The notes under the pieces are model-generated. The model saw only the letters and a program-made list of their open reading frames with translations, ran no database searches and was not told where the DNA came from. Shown in pieces: positions 54,396 to 62,886 of a DNA stretch of 64,000 nucleotides. The stretch comes from Pseudomonas sp. TH15 (GTDB taxonomy: Bacteria; Pseudomonadota; Gammaproteobacteria; Pseudomonadales; Pseudomonadaceae). Within the stretch, counting starts at the first letter, position 1. The number at the start of each line of letters is the position of its first letter. Made by a program: the position numbers and the translations under genes. The stretch is from contig NZ_JAEKEL010000001.1 in assembly GCF_016651105.1 (NCBI RefSeq), forward strand, positions 4,144,001-4,208,000, written 5' to 3'.

Positions 54396-55574
54396 ATGTC
54401 CGAGCGATACGAAGTGGTGGTTCTGGGCTTGGGCGCGATGGGCGCTGCCACGGTTTATCAGTTGGCGAAAGCAGGTGTGAAGGTTGTCGGTATTGATCGG
54501 CATCACCCGCCGCATAACCTTGGCTCAAGCCACGGCGACACGCGCATCACTCGGCTTTCAGTCGGCGAGGGCGCGCAATATGTGCCCATCGTGCGCAATT
54601 CTCATCGCATCTGGCGTGAACTTGAGGCGTTGAGTGGAGAATCGCTGTTCGAGCAGTCGGGGCTGCTGGTGCTGACATCGAGCGCCGATTTCGATCCTCA
54701 AGACCAGACCGACTTCACCTTGCGCACCATCAATCTGGCGCAGACCTACGGCATCGAGCACGAAATCTTGTCCGCCGAACAGATTCGCCAACGCTTCCCG
54801 CAATTTGCCAACGTGCACGACAGCGCAATCGGTTACTTCGAGCCCGGCGGAGGCTTTGTACGTCCCGAACGCTGCATCGACGTGCAACTCAAACTGGCCG
54901 AGCAACACGGCGCGACGCTTTATAAAGGCGAGACCGTCACCGCGATCACCTCGAGCGAGGAGGGTGTCACGGTCACCACCGACCGCCGCACGCTGTTTGC
55001 CAACAAACTGGTGATCAGCGCGGGCAACTGGAGTGGTGAATTGCTCGGTGAGCCCTATGAAAATCTGCTCAGTGTCTACCGGCAGAAGCTATTCTGGTTC
55101 GAACTGGAGGAGGGTGCCGGGCTGGTCGGCCACTCCCCGACATTCATCCTCACCCATGGCCGGGGCGACGATAAAGTCAATTACGGCTTTCCCGCGTTAC
55201 CCGGCGAAGGCAGCCTGAAAATTGCCACCGCGCAGTACCACACCTCATCGTCGCCGCAAACAATCGAGCGAACGGTTTCGGCCGCCGAAGCGCAGGACAT
55301 GTATGAACATCAGGTGCGCGGCAAGATTGCCGGCGTGACCTCGCGCGTAGCCACGTCTTCGGTATGCACCTACACCGTCACGCCGGACGGCGACTTCATC
55401 ATCGACGAGCATCCACATCTGAAAAACACGCTGGTGGTGTCCGCTTGTTCCGGTCATGGCTTCAAGCATTCAGCCGCGTTGGGCGAAGCGCTGGCGCAAT
55501 GGTGCACGCGCGGCTCGACCGACCTGGATCTCTCGTCTTTCTCCCTGAAACGCTTTGAAGGAAAACTATCGTGA
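54396..55574 (+). CDS. N-methyltryptophan oxidase/sarcosine oxidase-like flavoenzyme (SolA-like)
   Basis: 392 residues of the monomeric sarcosine oxidase family. FAD binds at 'VVVLGLGAMGAATVYQLAKAG' (residues ~6-26). 'SSHGDTRITR' is the conserved loop, and the Cys in 'SVCTYTVTPDGDFIID' is placed for covalent flavin attachment. 'SGHGFKHSAALGE' closes the domain. It oxidises secondary amino acids to aldehyde, amine and hydrogen peroxide. Its stop overlaps the start of a MetQ-like binding protein (GTGA), so the substrate may be what that protein imports. Confidence 0.88.
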   Translation: MSERYEVVVLGLGAMGAATVYQLAKAGVKVVGIDRHHPPHNLGSSHGDTRITRLSVGEGAQYVPIVRNSHRIWRELEALSGESLFEQSGLLVLTSSADFDPQDQTDFTLRTINLAQTYGIEHEILSAEQIRQRFPQFANVHDSAIGYFEPGGGFVRPERCIDVQLKLAEQHGATLYKGETVTAITSSEEGVTVTTDRRTLFANKLVISAGNWSGELLGEPYENLLSVYRQKLFWFELEEGAGLVGHSPTFILTHGRGDDKVNYGFPALPGEGSLKIATAQYHTSSSPQTIERTVSAAEAQDMYEHQVRGKIAGVTSRVATSSVCTYTVTPDGDFIIDEHPHLKNTLVVSACSGHGFKHSAALGEALAQWCTRGSTDLDLSSFSLKRFEGKLS

Positions 55575-56350
55575 AACGCGTTGCGCTCTCCGTAGCACTG
55601 CTGGTGGCCGCCATGGGTAATGCCTCTGCCGAAACCCTGAAAATCGCCGTGGTGCCGGTGCCCCACGCCGAGATCCTCGAATTCTTGAAACCCGAGCTGG
55701 CCAAGGAAGGAGTGACGCTGGATGTCAAAGTCTTCTCTGACTACATACAGCCGGACCGACAGACCGATGAAGGCTTGCTCGACGCCAACTATTTCCAGAG
55801 CAAACCCTACTACGAGGCCTACAAAAAGGATCGCCCAAGCAGCGATCAAGTGCCGATTGTTGCCGTGCACATCGAACCTTTCGGTGCCTATTCGAAGAAA
55901 ATCAAATCGATCAGCGAACTGAAGGACGGCGCCACCATCGCCATTCCCAACGACCAGACCAACTCCGGTCGTGCGCTGTTGTTGATCGCCAGGCAAGGTC
56001 TGATCACCCTCAAGGATCCCGACAACATCATGGCCACGCGCCTCGACATCGTCAGCAACCCCAAGCATCTGAAGTTTCAGGAACTTGAAGCGGCCATGCT
56101 GCCGCGTGTGTTGAATCAGGTCGACATGGCGTTGATCAACGCCAACTACGCGCTGGAAGCGAAGCTTGAACCGCACAAGGATGCTCTGTTCATCGAAAGC
56201 TCCGAGTCGCCTTACGCCAATTACCTCTACGTGCGCCGCGACAAAGCCAACGCGCCGGCGGTGCAGAAACTTGGCGCATTGCTTAACTCACCACAAGTGA
56301 AGCAGTTCATTCTTGAGCGTTATCACGGTGATGTGGTGCCCGCGTTCTGA
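55571..56350 (+). CDS. MetQ/NlpA-family ABC transporter binding protein
   Basis: 259 residues. The signal peptide 'VALSVALLVAAMGNASAE' ends at a signal peptidase I type site; there is no lipobox cysteine, unlike MetQ, so it is likely soluble in the periplasm. 'IAVVPVPHAEILEFLKPELAK' and 'LDANYFQSKPYYEAY' match the NlpA family, which binds methionine or related amino acids. GTG start, 4-base overlap with the upstream oxidase. Permease and ATPase genes are not adjacent. Confidence 0.87.
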   Translation: MKRVALSVALLVAAMGNASAETLKIAVVPVPHAEILEFLKPELAKEGVTLDVKVFSDYIQPDRQTDEGLLDANYFQSKPYYEAYKKDRPSSDQVPIVAVHIEPFGAYSKKIKSISELKDGATIAIPNDQTNSGRALLLIARQGLITLKDPDNIMATRLDIVSNPKHLKFQELEAAMLPRVLNQVDMALINANYALEAKLEPHKDALFIESSESPYANYLYVRRDKANAPAVQKLGALLNSPQVKQFILERYHGDVVPAF

Positions 56351-56385
56351 TGCACTCGGGAGCCGGCAGAAACCCTGACGGCTGC

Positions 56386-57288
56386 TTAGGCAATATCTTC
56401 AATCCTGCGCACGTCCCCCAATGAATCACGCTGCATCGACTGCAGGTTTTTCTCGATGGTTTCGCAGAGGGTTTCCATCTGGATCTGGTGTTCGCTGTCG
56501 CGGAACGGGCTTTGCAGATCGGTGCCGATGCGTTCGATGGCCAGCAGCATGAAACCGACCACGGTCGAGGCCAGCGGGGTAAACCAGCCCAGCGACTCGA
56601 CTAGCCCCACCGGCACAATCAGGCAGAACAGCGAAATAAACAGCCGTGGAAAATAGACGTAAGGGTAGGGCAGCGGCGTATTGGCAATCCGCTCCATTCC
56701 GCCCTGGCTGTTGGACAGATCAACCAGGGTCGACTCCAGCCGTGCCAGGCGAATACTATCCAGGCGCCCGGCCTTGTATTCCTGGGCCAGCAGCGCCGCG
56801 GAACCGTTGAGGATATCGTTGGCAAAGTTATTGGTGGTGCCGCTGCGGGCGAACTCCTCGGCGGGAATAAACGCACGTATCTCGTCCGGACAAGGCTGCC
56901 CCCGCAGGTGCGCGGCCACGCAGTTCACATATGCCACGTGGCGGCGCAGCAGGGTTGATTTCATCGGGTTGACTTCATTGTCCGGGTCATCCAGCAACGT
57001 CAGGACCTGCCGCGCAAAGCTACGGGAGTTATTGACCATCGCCCCCCACAACGTGCGCGCTTCCCACCAGCGATTGTAGGCACTGCTGTTGCGAAAACTG
57101 ATCAGCACCACCAACGCCGAGCCCAGCAACGTCAAAGGCATCAGCGGCAGGTTGATTTTGCTGTTGAGAAACAGCATGAAGTCCACGGTGACGGCTATAT
57201 CCCAGAGCAGCAACCAGAACAGGGCCCAGCCCACATAGCCCATGGTCTTGATGACCAGACGGTATTTTTTGATGATGGCGGCTTTCAA
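56386..57288 (-). CDS. Bestrophin-like (UPF0187) membrane channel protein
   Basis: 300 residues. 'VVLISFRNSSAYNRWWEARTLWG' is the bestrophin RFP-family signature, with membrane spans before it and near residues 215-260 ('LFISLFCLIVPVGLVESLGWF', 'PLASTVVGFMLLAIERIGT'). Bacterial homologues form pentameric cation-permeable channels. It is convergent with the MetQ-like gene 35 bases away and stands alone. Confidence 0.88.
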   Translation of the reverse strand: MKAAIIKKYRLVIKTMGYVGWALFWLLLWDIAVTVDFMLFLNSKINLPLMPLTLLGSALVVLISFRNSSAYNRWWEARTLWGAMVNNSRSFARQVLTLLDDPDNEVNPMKSTLLRRHVAYVNCVAAHLRGQPCPDEIRAFIPAEEFARSGTTNNFANDILNGSAALLAQEYKAGRLDSIRLARLESTLVDLSNSQGGMERIANTPLPYPYVYFPRLFISLFCLIVPVGLVESLGWFTPLASTVVGFMLLAIERIGTDLQSPFRDSEHQIQMETLCETIEKNLQSMQRDSLGDVRRIEDIA

Positions 57289-57407
57289 GCGCGGACCTCG
57301 CGGCGAGCGGTGGGCATTAATGCACTAACTCGGACGGTGGTTGCCGGGTAAAGGTTCGCTGAACGCTTTACACAATGTGTCCGGGACGCTGAGCGATCTG
57401 CGTGAAA

Positions 57408-58541
57408 TCAGTCAACCATCACCTCATCCAGCGCCTTCTCAAGCGTACTGACCGTGCGTTCGATATTGTGCAGTTTTTCCAGCCCGAACAGCCCGATACG
57501 GAAGGTCTGGAAGTCGGCCGGCTCGTCGCATTGCAACGGCACGCCGGCGGCGATCTGCAGACCGTGATTGGCAAATTTCTTGCCGTTTTTGATATCGGCA
57601 TCGTCGGTGTAGCTGACCACGACGCCCGGGGCCTGAAAGCCGGCAGCGGCCACGCTTTTAATACCTTTGCCAGTCAACAGGGCGCGCACCCGATCGCCGA
57701 GAGCCTGTTGTTCATCGCGAACTTTGTCGAAACCGTAGGCTTGCGTCTCTTTCATCACCTCGTTGAATCGAGCGAGGGAATCGCTGGGCATGGTCGCATG
57801 GTAGGCGTGTCCGCCCTGTTCGTAGGCTTGCATGATCTGCAGCCACTTTTTCAGGTCACAGGCGAAGCTGCTGCTTTGCGTTTGCTCGATACGTTCGAGG
57901 GCCAAATCACTGAACATCACCAATGCGCAGCAAGGGGAGGCGCTCCAGCCTTTCTGTGGCGCGCTGATCAGCAGGTCGACGGCGCATTTGTGCATATCAA
58001 CCCAAAGCGTGCCCGAGGCGATGCAGTCCAGCACGAACAGACCGCCCACCGCATGCACGGCGTCGCCGACGGCCCGCAGATAGTCGTCGGGCAGGATGAT
58101 CCCGGATGAAGTTTCAACGTGGGGCGCGAAGACAATCTTTGGCTTTTGCGCAGAGATTGCTGCCAGCACTTCGTCCAGCGGCGGCGGGGCGTACGCGGCC
58201 TGATGACCGCTTTCCACCGGCCGGGCTTTCAACACCGTGGTGGCCGCCGGGATGTTGCCCATCTCCAGGATCTGGCTCCAGCGATAACTGAACCAGCCGT
58301 TGCGTATCACCAGGCATTGCTGACCGCCGGCAAACTGTCGCGCCACCGCTTCCATGCCAAATGTGCCGCTGCCCGGAACCACCGCAACCGCCTCGGCGTT
58401 GTAGACCTGCTTCAGGGTCTTGGAGATATTCTTCATCACCGCTTGAAAGGACTGCGACATGTGGTTCAGAGAGCGATCGGTGTAGACCACGGAGTACTCG
58501 ACCAACCCCTCGGGATCGATACTGGGATAGAGCTTCGACAT
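57408..58541 (-). CDS. Class V aminotransferase (AEP/serine-glyoxylate type)
   Basis: 377 residues, PLP-dependent. 'VVPGSGTFGMEAVARQFAGG' binds the cofactor phosphate, 'FVLDCIASGTLWVDMH' the ring aspartate region, and the Schiff-base lysine lies in 'ISAPQKGWSASPCCALV'. It resembles 2-aminoethylphosphonate:pyruvate and serine:glyoxylate aminotransferases; the substrate is unclear, and no phosphonate genes are close. AAGGAA precedes the ATG at 58541. Confidence 0.85.
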   Translation of the reverse strand: MSKLYPSIDPEGLVEYSVVYTDRSLNHMSQSFQAVMKNISKTLKQVYNAEAVAVVPGSGTFGMEAVARQFAGGQQCLVIRNGWFSYRWSQILEMGNIPAATTVLKARPVESGHQAAYAPPPLDEVLAAISAQKPKIVFAPHVETSSGIILPDDYLRAVGDAVHAVGGLFVLDCIASGTLWVDMHKCAVDLLISAPQKGWSASPCCALVMFSDLALERIEQTQSSSFACDLKKWLQIMQAYEQGGHAYHATMPSDSLARFNEVMKETQAYGFDKVRDEQQALGDRVRALLTGKGIKSVAAAGFQAPGVVVSYTDDADIKNGKKFANHGLQIAAGVPLQCDEPADFQTFRIGLFGLEKLHNIERTVSTLEKALDEVMVD

Positions 58542-58762
58542 GGCGTAATTCCTTTGGCAGAGATGTCAGTGGGTTCGACCCTGCCTCAAGCCATGGCAAA
58601 TGACAAGTTGGCCGGATTGAATGGCGACTTCGGTCCAGCGGCATTCAAAAGATCGGGTGAATATCGTTAGGACGCAAGTGTAGGCAAAGGGCAGGGAGGT
58701 GCTGATGCAATTGCGCAAATGCGGTTAGAGTGCTCGCCAAAGTCCTGATCGTTGTGTGAAGA

Positions 58763-59374
58763 ATGAATCCCTCGCTGTTTATTTCTCTGGATGGGCCCAA
58801 AGGCACCGGCAAAACCACACTGTTGGAAGCCGTGACGGCAGCCCTGAGAGCTGACAACCAGAAAGTCATCCGGCTCTGCGAGAGAAAAAGCGATCCCTTC
58901 AGGGCTGAAACCATGGCCCTCGTTAACCAGCTCGCCAGAAATCCTTCCCCGGAACTCGAATGGGCTGTGTGTCAGCGTTTTGCCGATAGCCGAAGCTGGA
59001 TCTCCCAACACGTGCTGCCTAAACAACCGCCGAACAGCATTATTCTGATTGATCGATGGTATCCGTCGGATGCCGCATTTCGCCACACCGTGCCGTTTGC
59101 AGAGATTCTGCAATTGAACATGGAGCGCGACGTGCGAGTACCGGATCTGCATGTCGGGGTCATCACTGCACCGGATATTTCATGGGCGAGGGCGACGGCA
59201 CGATCGCGAGGACTGGGCGGCACCGTGATCCAGAAGCACGCCGAGCATGTCGCGTGTACCGAGATGTTCGAACAGGCGGTTGCGGATCACGGCTGGGTGT
59301 TGTGCCGTAATGAAGGAACCATCGAAGAGGCGACGATGCAGGTGGTTTCAGAGATCTATAAAGTACTTCGGTGA
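58763..59374 (+). CDS. Thymidylate-kinase-like nucleoside monophosphate kinase
   Basis: 203 residues. 'FISLDGPKGTGKTTLLEAV' is the P loop, 'LIDRWYPSDAAFR' the DR(Y/W) motif of dTMP kinases, and 'VITAPDISWARATARSRG' the region of the lid arginines. Main-chain tmk is normally elsewhere beside holB, so this is probably a divergent paralogue with another nucleotide or a non-nucleotide substrate. It is monocistronic and divergent from the class V aminotransferase. Confidence 0.78.
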   Translation: MNPSLFISLDGPKGTGKTTLLEAVTAALRADNQKVIRLCERKSDPFRAETMALVNQLARNPSPELEWAVCQRFADSRSWISQHVLPKQPPNSIILIDRWYPSDAAFRHTVPFAEILQLNMERDVRVPDLHVGVITAPDISWARATARSRGLGGTVIQKHAEHVACTEMFEQAVADHGWVLCRNEGTIEEATMQVVSEIYKVLR

Positions 59375-59497
59375 TTATCGACATCAGGGGCGAGGGCGCT
59401 ATAAGGCCTCGTTGCTCAACTCAAGTTGCCGTTGAACCTGCCTTTGTCCTGCGCAGGTCGACTTGGCCGAAACATCCACTGACTACAGAGACCCGAA

Positions 59498-60124
59498 ATG
59501 ATCACACTTCATCACCTCAACGCTTCTCGCTCCCTGCGCATACTCTGGATGCTGGAAGAGATCGGTCAGCCCTACACACTGATTCGTTATCAGCGCGACG
59601 CTGCCACGCATCTTGCGCCACCCTCGCTCAAAGACATCCATCCACTCGGGAAGTCGCCAGTGATTGAGTTCGAGGGGCATGTGCTGGTTGAATCGGGCGC
59701 TATCGTCGAGTACCTGATCCGCCGGTTCGCACCGCAGCTGGAGCCGGCGTTCACTTCGCCGGATTACCTTCAATACCTGCAATGGATTCACTTTGCGGAG
59801 AGCTCGGCCATGGTGCCGGTACTGCTGAAGATATTCACCCAGATCGAGGCGAGTGCCGGGACTGAGCTGAAATTTCTCAACGGTTACACCCAGACCGAGT
59901 TTGACAAGGTCTTGGGCTTTCTCGACAACGTACTCGCGGACAAGTCCTTTATCGTCGGTGAGAAATTGTCCGGGGCAGATTTCATGCTGGCTTTCGTCGC
60001 TATCACCGTTGTCGAGCAGTTGGGGGCAGGGGCGCAGTATCCGCATCTGGCGGCCTACCTGCAGCGCCTCACCGCGCTGGACAGCTGGAAGCGCGCGCTG
60101 AAACTGGAACAAGAGGTCGGCTGA
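59498..60124 (+). CDS. Glutathione S-transferase family protein
   Basis: 208 residues. The N-terminal thioredoxin fold is seen in 'LHHLNASRSLRILWMLEEIGQPY' (Ser as likely catalytic residue), then 'NPLGKSPVIE'-like ('IHPLGKSPVIEFEGHVLVESGAIVEYL'), followed by the helical C-terminal domain. It should bind glutathione and electrophiles. It stands alone, convergent with the LysR gene. Confidence 0.9.
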   Translation: MITLHHLNASRSLRILWMLEEIGQPYTLIRYQRDAATHLAPPSLKDIHPLGKSPVIEFEGHVLVESGAIVEYLIRRFAPQLEPAFTSPDYLQYLQWIHFAESSAMVPVLLKIFTQIEASAGTELKFLNGYTQTEFDKVLGFLDNVLADKSFIVGEKLSGADFMLAFVAITVVEQLGAGAQYPHLAAYLQRLTALDSWKRALKLEQEVG

Positions 60125-60172
60125 GCAATCAACTTCGGCGTGATGGCTGAATCTGCATTAGCGACGCCAGAG

Positions 60173-61096
60173 TTATTCGGGATCGCTTTTTGCTGTCGAG
60201 TTGGCCTCAGGATTCGACGCTGGATAAAGTTCGTCCAGCACCATCATTAGCGCACGTTTGCGCGGGGTTTCCAGGCCGAGCCAGGCCACGCCGATGCCAG
60301 CGCCGCTCATGGGCAACGTGAGTGGTCGAGTCACGACACCGACGGGCAGTGCCGACGCAGCGCCGCTGGGCAAGATGCCGATGCCTAAGCCCGCGGCCAC
60401 CAGCGCCAGTTGGGTCGTGAATTCGCCCATTTCCCGGGCGATTGTCAGGGTCACTTTGCGTCGGTGAAAACCTGCCAGCATCTGGTCATACAAGCCGGGA
60501 GCGAACTTGCGCGCCAGCACCAGTACCGGACACCCGACCAAATCCTGAGGCTTTATACGACGCAAGATGCACAGCGGATGGTCTTGCGGCAGCGCAACCA
60601 CCAGTGATTCTTCGAACAGCATGCGCGTGTGTACGCCAGGCACATTCAGTGGAAGACGTACCAGGCCAAAATCCAGGGCATTGTCCATCAAGGCCCGCGC
60701 CTGCGGTAACGAGGGCATGTCCTTGAGCTCCAGTTCGATACGCGGGTAGCGCTCTTCCAGCGTACGCACGAGCAATGGCAACAAGTGCGACAACGTTGAC
60801 GACACAAATGCCAAGCGCAATATCCCTACCTCTCCGGCCGCCGCTTGCTGCAACACCTCCCGGGCGCGCCCGGCCTGACGCAGGGTCGCCAGGGCCTCGG
60901 GCAGAAACAGCATTCCCTCCTCGGTCAACTCGACTCGGTGCCGATCACGCTCGAATAACTGCGCGCCGACATCTTCTTCCAGAGCACGTATCTGCGCACT
61001 CAAGGCCGGCTGGACAATGTGCAGGCGCGCCGCCGCACGGCCAAAGTGCAGCTCTTCAGCCAAGGTCGCAAAAGCCCGCAGATGCTTGAGTTCCAC
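60173..61096 (-). CDS. LysR-family regulator of the divergent SDR/shikimate operon
   Basis: 307 residues with an N-terminal winged helix ('FGRAAARLHIVQPALSAQIRALE') and a periplasmic-binding-like effector domain ('GVHTRMLFEESLVVALPQDHPL'), close to the CatR/BenM/CynR type of aromatic-acid regulators. The divergent operon starts 135 bases away, and repeated GTGATCAC boxes lie between. It likely activates that operon in response to an aromatic-pathway or sugar-acid intermediate. Confidence 0.9.
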   Translation of the reverse strand: MELKHLRAFATLAEELHFGRAAARLHIVQPALSAQIRALEEDVGAQLFERDRHRVELTEEGMLFLPEALATLRQAGRAREVLQQAAAGEVGILRLAFVSSTLSHLLPLLVRTLEERYPRIELELKDMPSLPQARALMDNALDFGLVRLPLNVPGVHTRMLFEESLVVALPQDHPLCILRRIKPQDLVGCPVLVLARKFAPGLYDQMLAGFHRRKVTLTIAREMGEFTTQLALVAAGLGIGILPSGAASALPVGVVTRPLTLPMSGAGIGVAWLGLETPRKRALMMVLDELYPASNPEANSTAKSDPE

Positions 61097-61124
61097 TCTT
61101 TACTCCCGATAAGACGCAGGTTTG

Positions 61125-61145
61125 GTGATCACGATCAGTGATCAC
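61125..61145. promoter_or_regulatory. Repeated GTGATCAC operator
   Basis: GTGATCAC occurs at 61125-61132 and 61138-61145, 13 bases apart start to start. Each copy is itself a palindrome and the whole 21 bases are nearly a dyad. It is upstream of the LysR gene and its divergent operon, in a LysR-box-like position. Confidence 0.65.
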
Positions 61146-61231
61146 GACATCACCATAAACGATTGGCACGTCAGCGCGATAGCGGTCGAAAGTGGGGCCA
61201 TTGCCAGCTTGTGAAGGGTAGGGAGATGCGC

Positions 61232-61995
61232 ATGATCGACAGTTTTCGTCTGAACGGGCGCAGGGCGCTGATCACCGGCTCGGTGCGCGGTATTGGCCTG
61301 GCCCTGGCTCGAGGGTTGGCACAAGCGGGTGCTCAAGTGGTGATTAATGGCCGCGATGACAAACGCGCTCAAGGCGCCTGCGCGCTCTTGCGCGATGAAG
61401 GCCTGGAGGCGGAATACTCGGTGTTCGACGTGACCGACCATCAAGCCGTCGCATCGGCGGTTGATGCACTGGAAAACCACTTGGGCCCCATAGACATTCT
61501 GATCAACAACGCCGGGTTGCAGCATCGTCAGCCACTCGAAGATGTAAGTGCCGAAGATTGGCACAGGCTGATGGGCACCAACCTTGACGGTGTATTCAAT
61601 GTGTCCAGGGCTGTGGCCCGTCACATGATCGCGCGCCGGCGCGGCAAGATTATCAACATCGGCTCGGTGCAAAGCGAATTGGCCCGACGCTCCATCGCAC
61701 CTTACGCCGCCAGCAAGGGCGCCGTGCGCATGCTCACGCGTGGCATGTGTGCTGATTGGGCAGGCCATGGTCTTCAGATCAACGCCCTGGCCCCCGGCTA
61801 TTTCCAAACCGAACTGAACCAGGCACTGGTCGACGATCCGGCGTTCTCCGAATGGCTGGTACAGCGCACCCCGCAGGGCGCTGGGGCAGGGTAGAGGAAC
61901 TGTGCGGCGCGGCCGTTTTCCTCGCCTCATCAGCGTCCGACTTCGTTAACGGTCAGACCCTTTTCGTCGATGGTGGCTTGACCAGCGTCGTCTAA
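61232..61995 (+). pseudogene. Gluconate 5-dehydrogenase-like SDR (IdnO-like), frameshifted near the end
   Basis: A single missing base at about 61880 ends translation early ('LVQRTPQGAGAG'). The +1 frame continues 'RWGRVEELCGAAVFLASSASDFVNGQTLFVDGG', restoring a 254-residue protein, the length of IdnO. Motifs: 'TGSVRGIG' (NADP), 'NNAG', 'SVQSELARRSIAPYAASKGA' (Ser, Tyr, Lys) and 'PGYFQTELNQAL'. IdnO reduces 5-keto-gluconate. Start at ATG 61232, with GGGAG 7 bases upstream. The truncated product would lose its last two strands. Sequencing error is possible. Confidence 0.85.
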
Positions 61996-62015
61996 CTTTC
62001 GCAAAGGACTCCACG

Positions 62016-62831
62016 ATGCCTCAATCCCTGCCAACCCTCTGTGGCTCAATCATGGGCTCGCCGTTTTCACTCTCGGCAAAGATCCACAATGCCGCTTACG
62101 CAGCCTTGGGCCTTGACTACACCTTTGTCTGTTTTGGCGTCGAAGATCCGGTTGCCGCTGTGGCGGCCATCCGCGCTTTGGGCGTGCGCGGCATGAACGT
62201 TTCCATGCCCTACAAAACTGCAGTAATGCCTTGCCTGGACAAGATCGACGACTCGGCCCAAGTGATTGGTGCGGTCAACACCATCAACAATATTGACGGC
62301 GTATTGACCGGCTATAACACCGACTACCTGGGCGCGATACGGGCCTTGGAGGAGGTCACCGAACTACAAGGCAAACGCATTGCTGTGATCGGTGCCGGCG
62401 GCGCTGCTCGTGCGGTGGTTTACGGTTGTCTACAGGCGGCGGCCGAGGTCACGGTATTCAACCGCAGTGCCGAAAGTGGGGCCATCCTGGCCGAGGATCT
62501 GGGTGCCCGCTGGGGCGGCAGCGTCGAGGCGTTCACGGCCGAGGCTTTCGATATCGTCATCAATGCCACCTCCGTTGGCTTCAAACAACCAAACAGCAAC
62601 CCGCTGGACGGCCGACTGGCCCGTCACCTGATCGTCATGGATGTGGCGTTCATGCCGGTGCAGACCGCGTTGCTGTTGCAGGCCAAAACGCTGGGGTGCC
62701 GCACCGTGCCCGGCACCCGCATGTTGGTGCACCAGGCCTGTCGGCAAATCGAGTTGTACACCGGCAAAGAAGCGCCCATCGACATCATGGAGCAGGCCAT
62801 GCTCAAGGAAATACAGCGGTTGAAACTGTAA
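62016..62831 (+). CDS. Shikimate dehydrogenase family protein (AroE paralogue)
   Basis: 271 residues. The N-terminal 'GSPFSLSAKIHNAAYAALGLDY' and 'RGMNVSMPYKTAVMPCLDKIDDSAQVIGAVNTI' carry the catalytic Lys and Asp of shikimate dehydrogenases. 'VIGAGGAARAVVYG' is the NAD(P) motif and 'ATSVGFK' the late motif. The substrate may be quinate/shikimate or a relative, as in catabolic AroE/YdiB paralogues; placement in a transporter operon favours catabolism. It starts 20 bases after the SDR. Confidence 0.85.
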   Translation: MPQSLPTLCGSIMGSPFSLSAKIHNAAYAALGLDYTFVCFGVEDPVAAVAAIRALGVRGMNVSMPYKTAVMPCLDKIDDSAQVIGAVNTINNIDGVLTGYNTDYLGAIRALEEVTELQGKRIAVIGAGGAARAVVYGCLQAAAEVTVFNRSAESGAILAEDLGARWGGSVEAFTAEAFDIVINATSVGFKQPNSNPLDGRLARHLIVMDVAFMPVQTALLLQAKTLGCRTVPGTRMLVHQACRQIELYTGKEAPIDIMEQAMLKEIQRLKL

Positions 62832-62886
62832 GCAATCCAACGACCTTTCAATAACAAGATGCCGTAAAGGCACCTGGAGAGACTCC

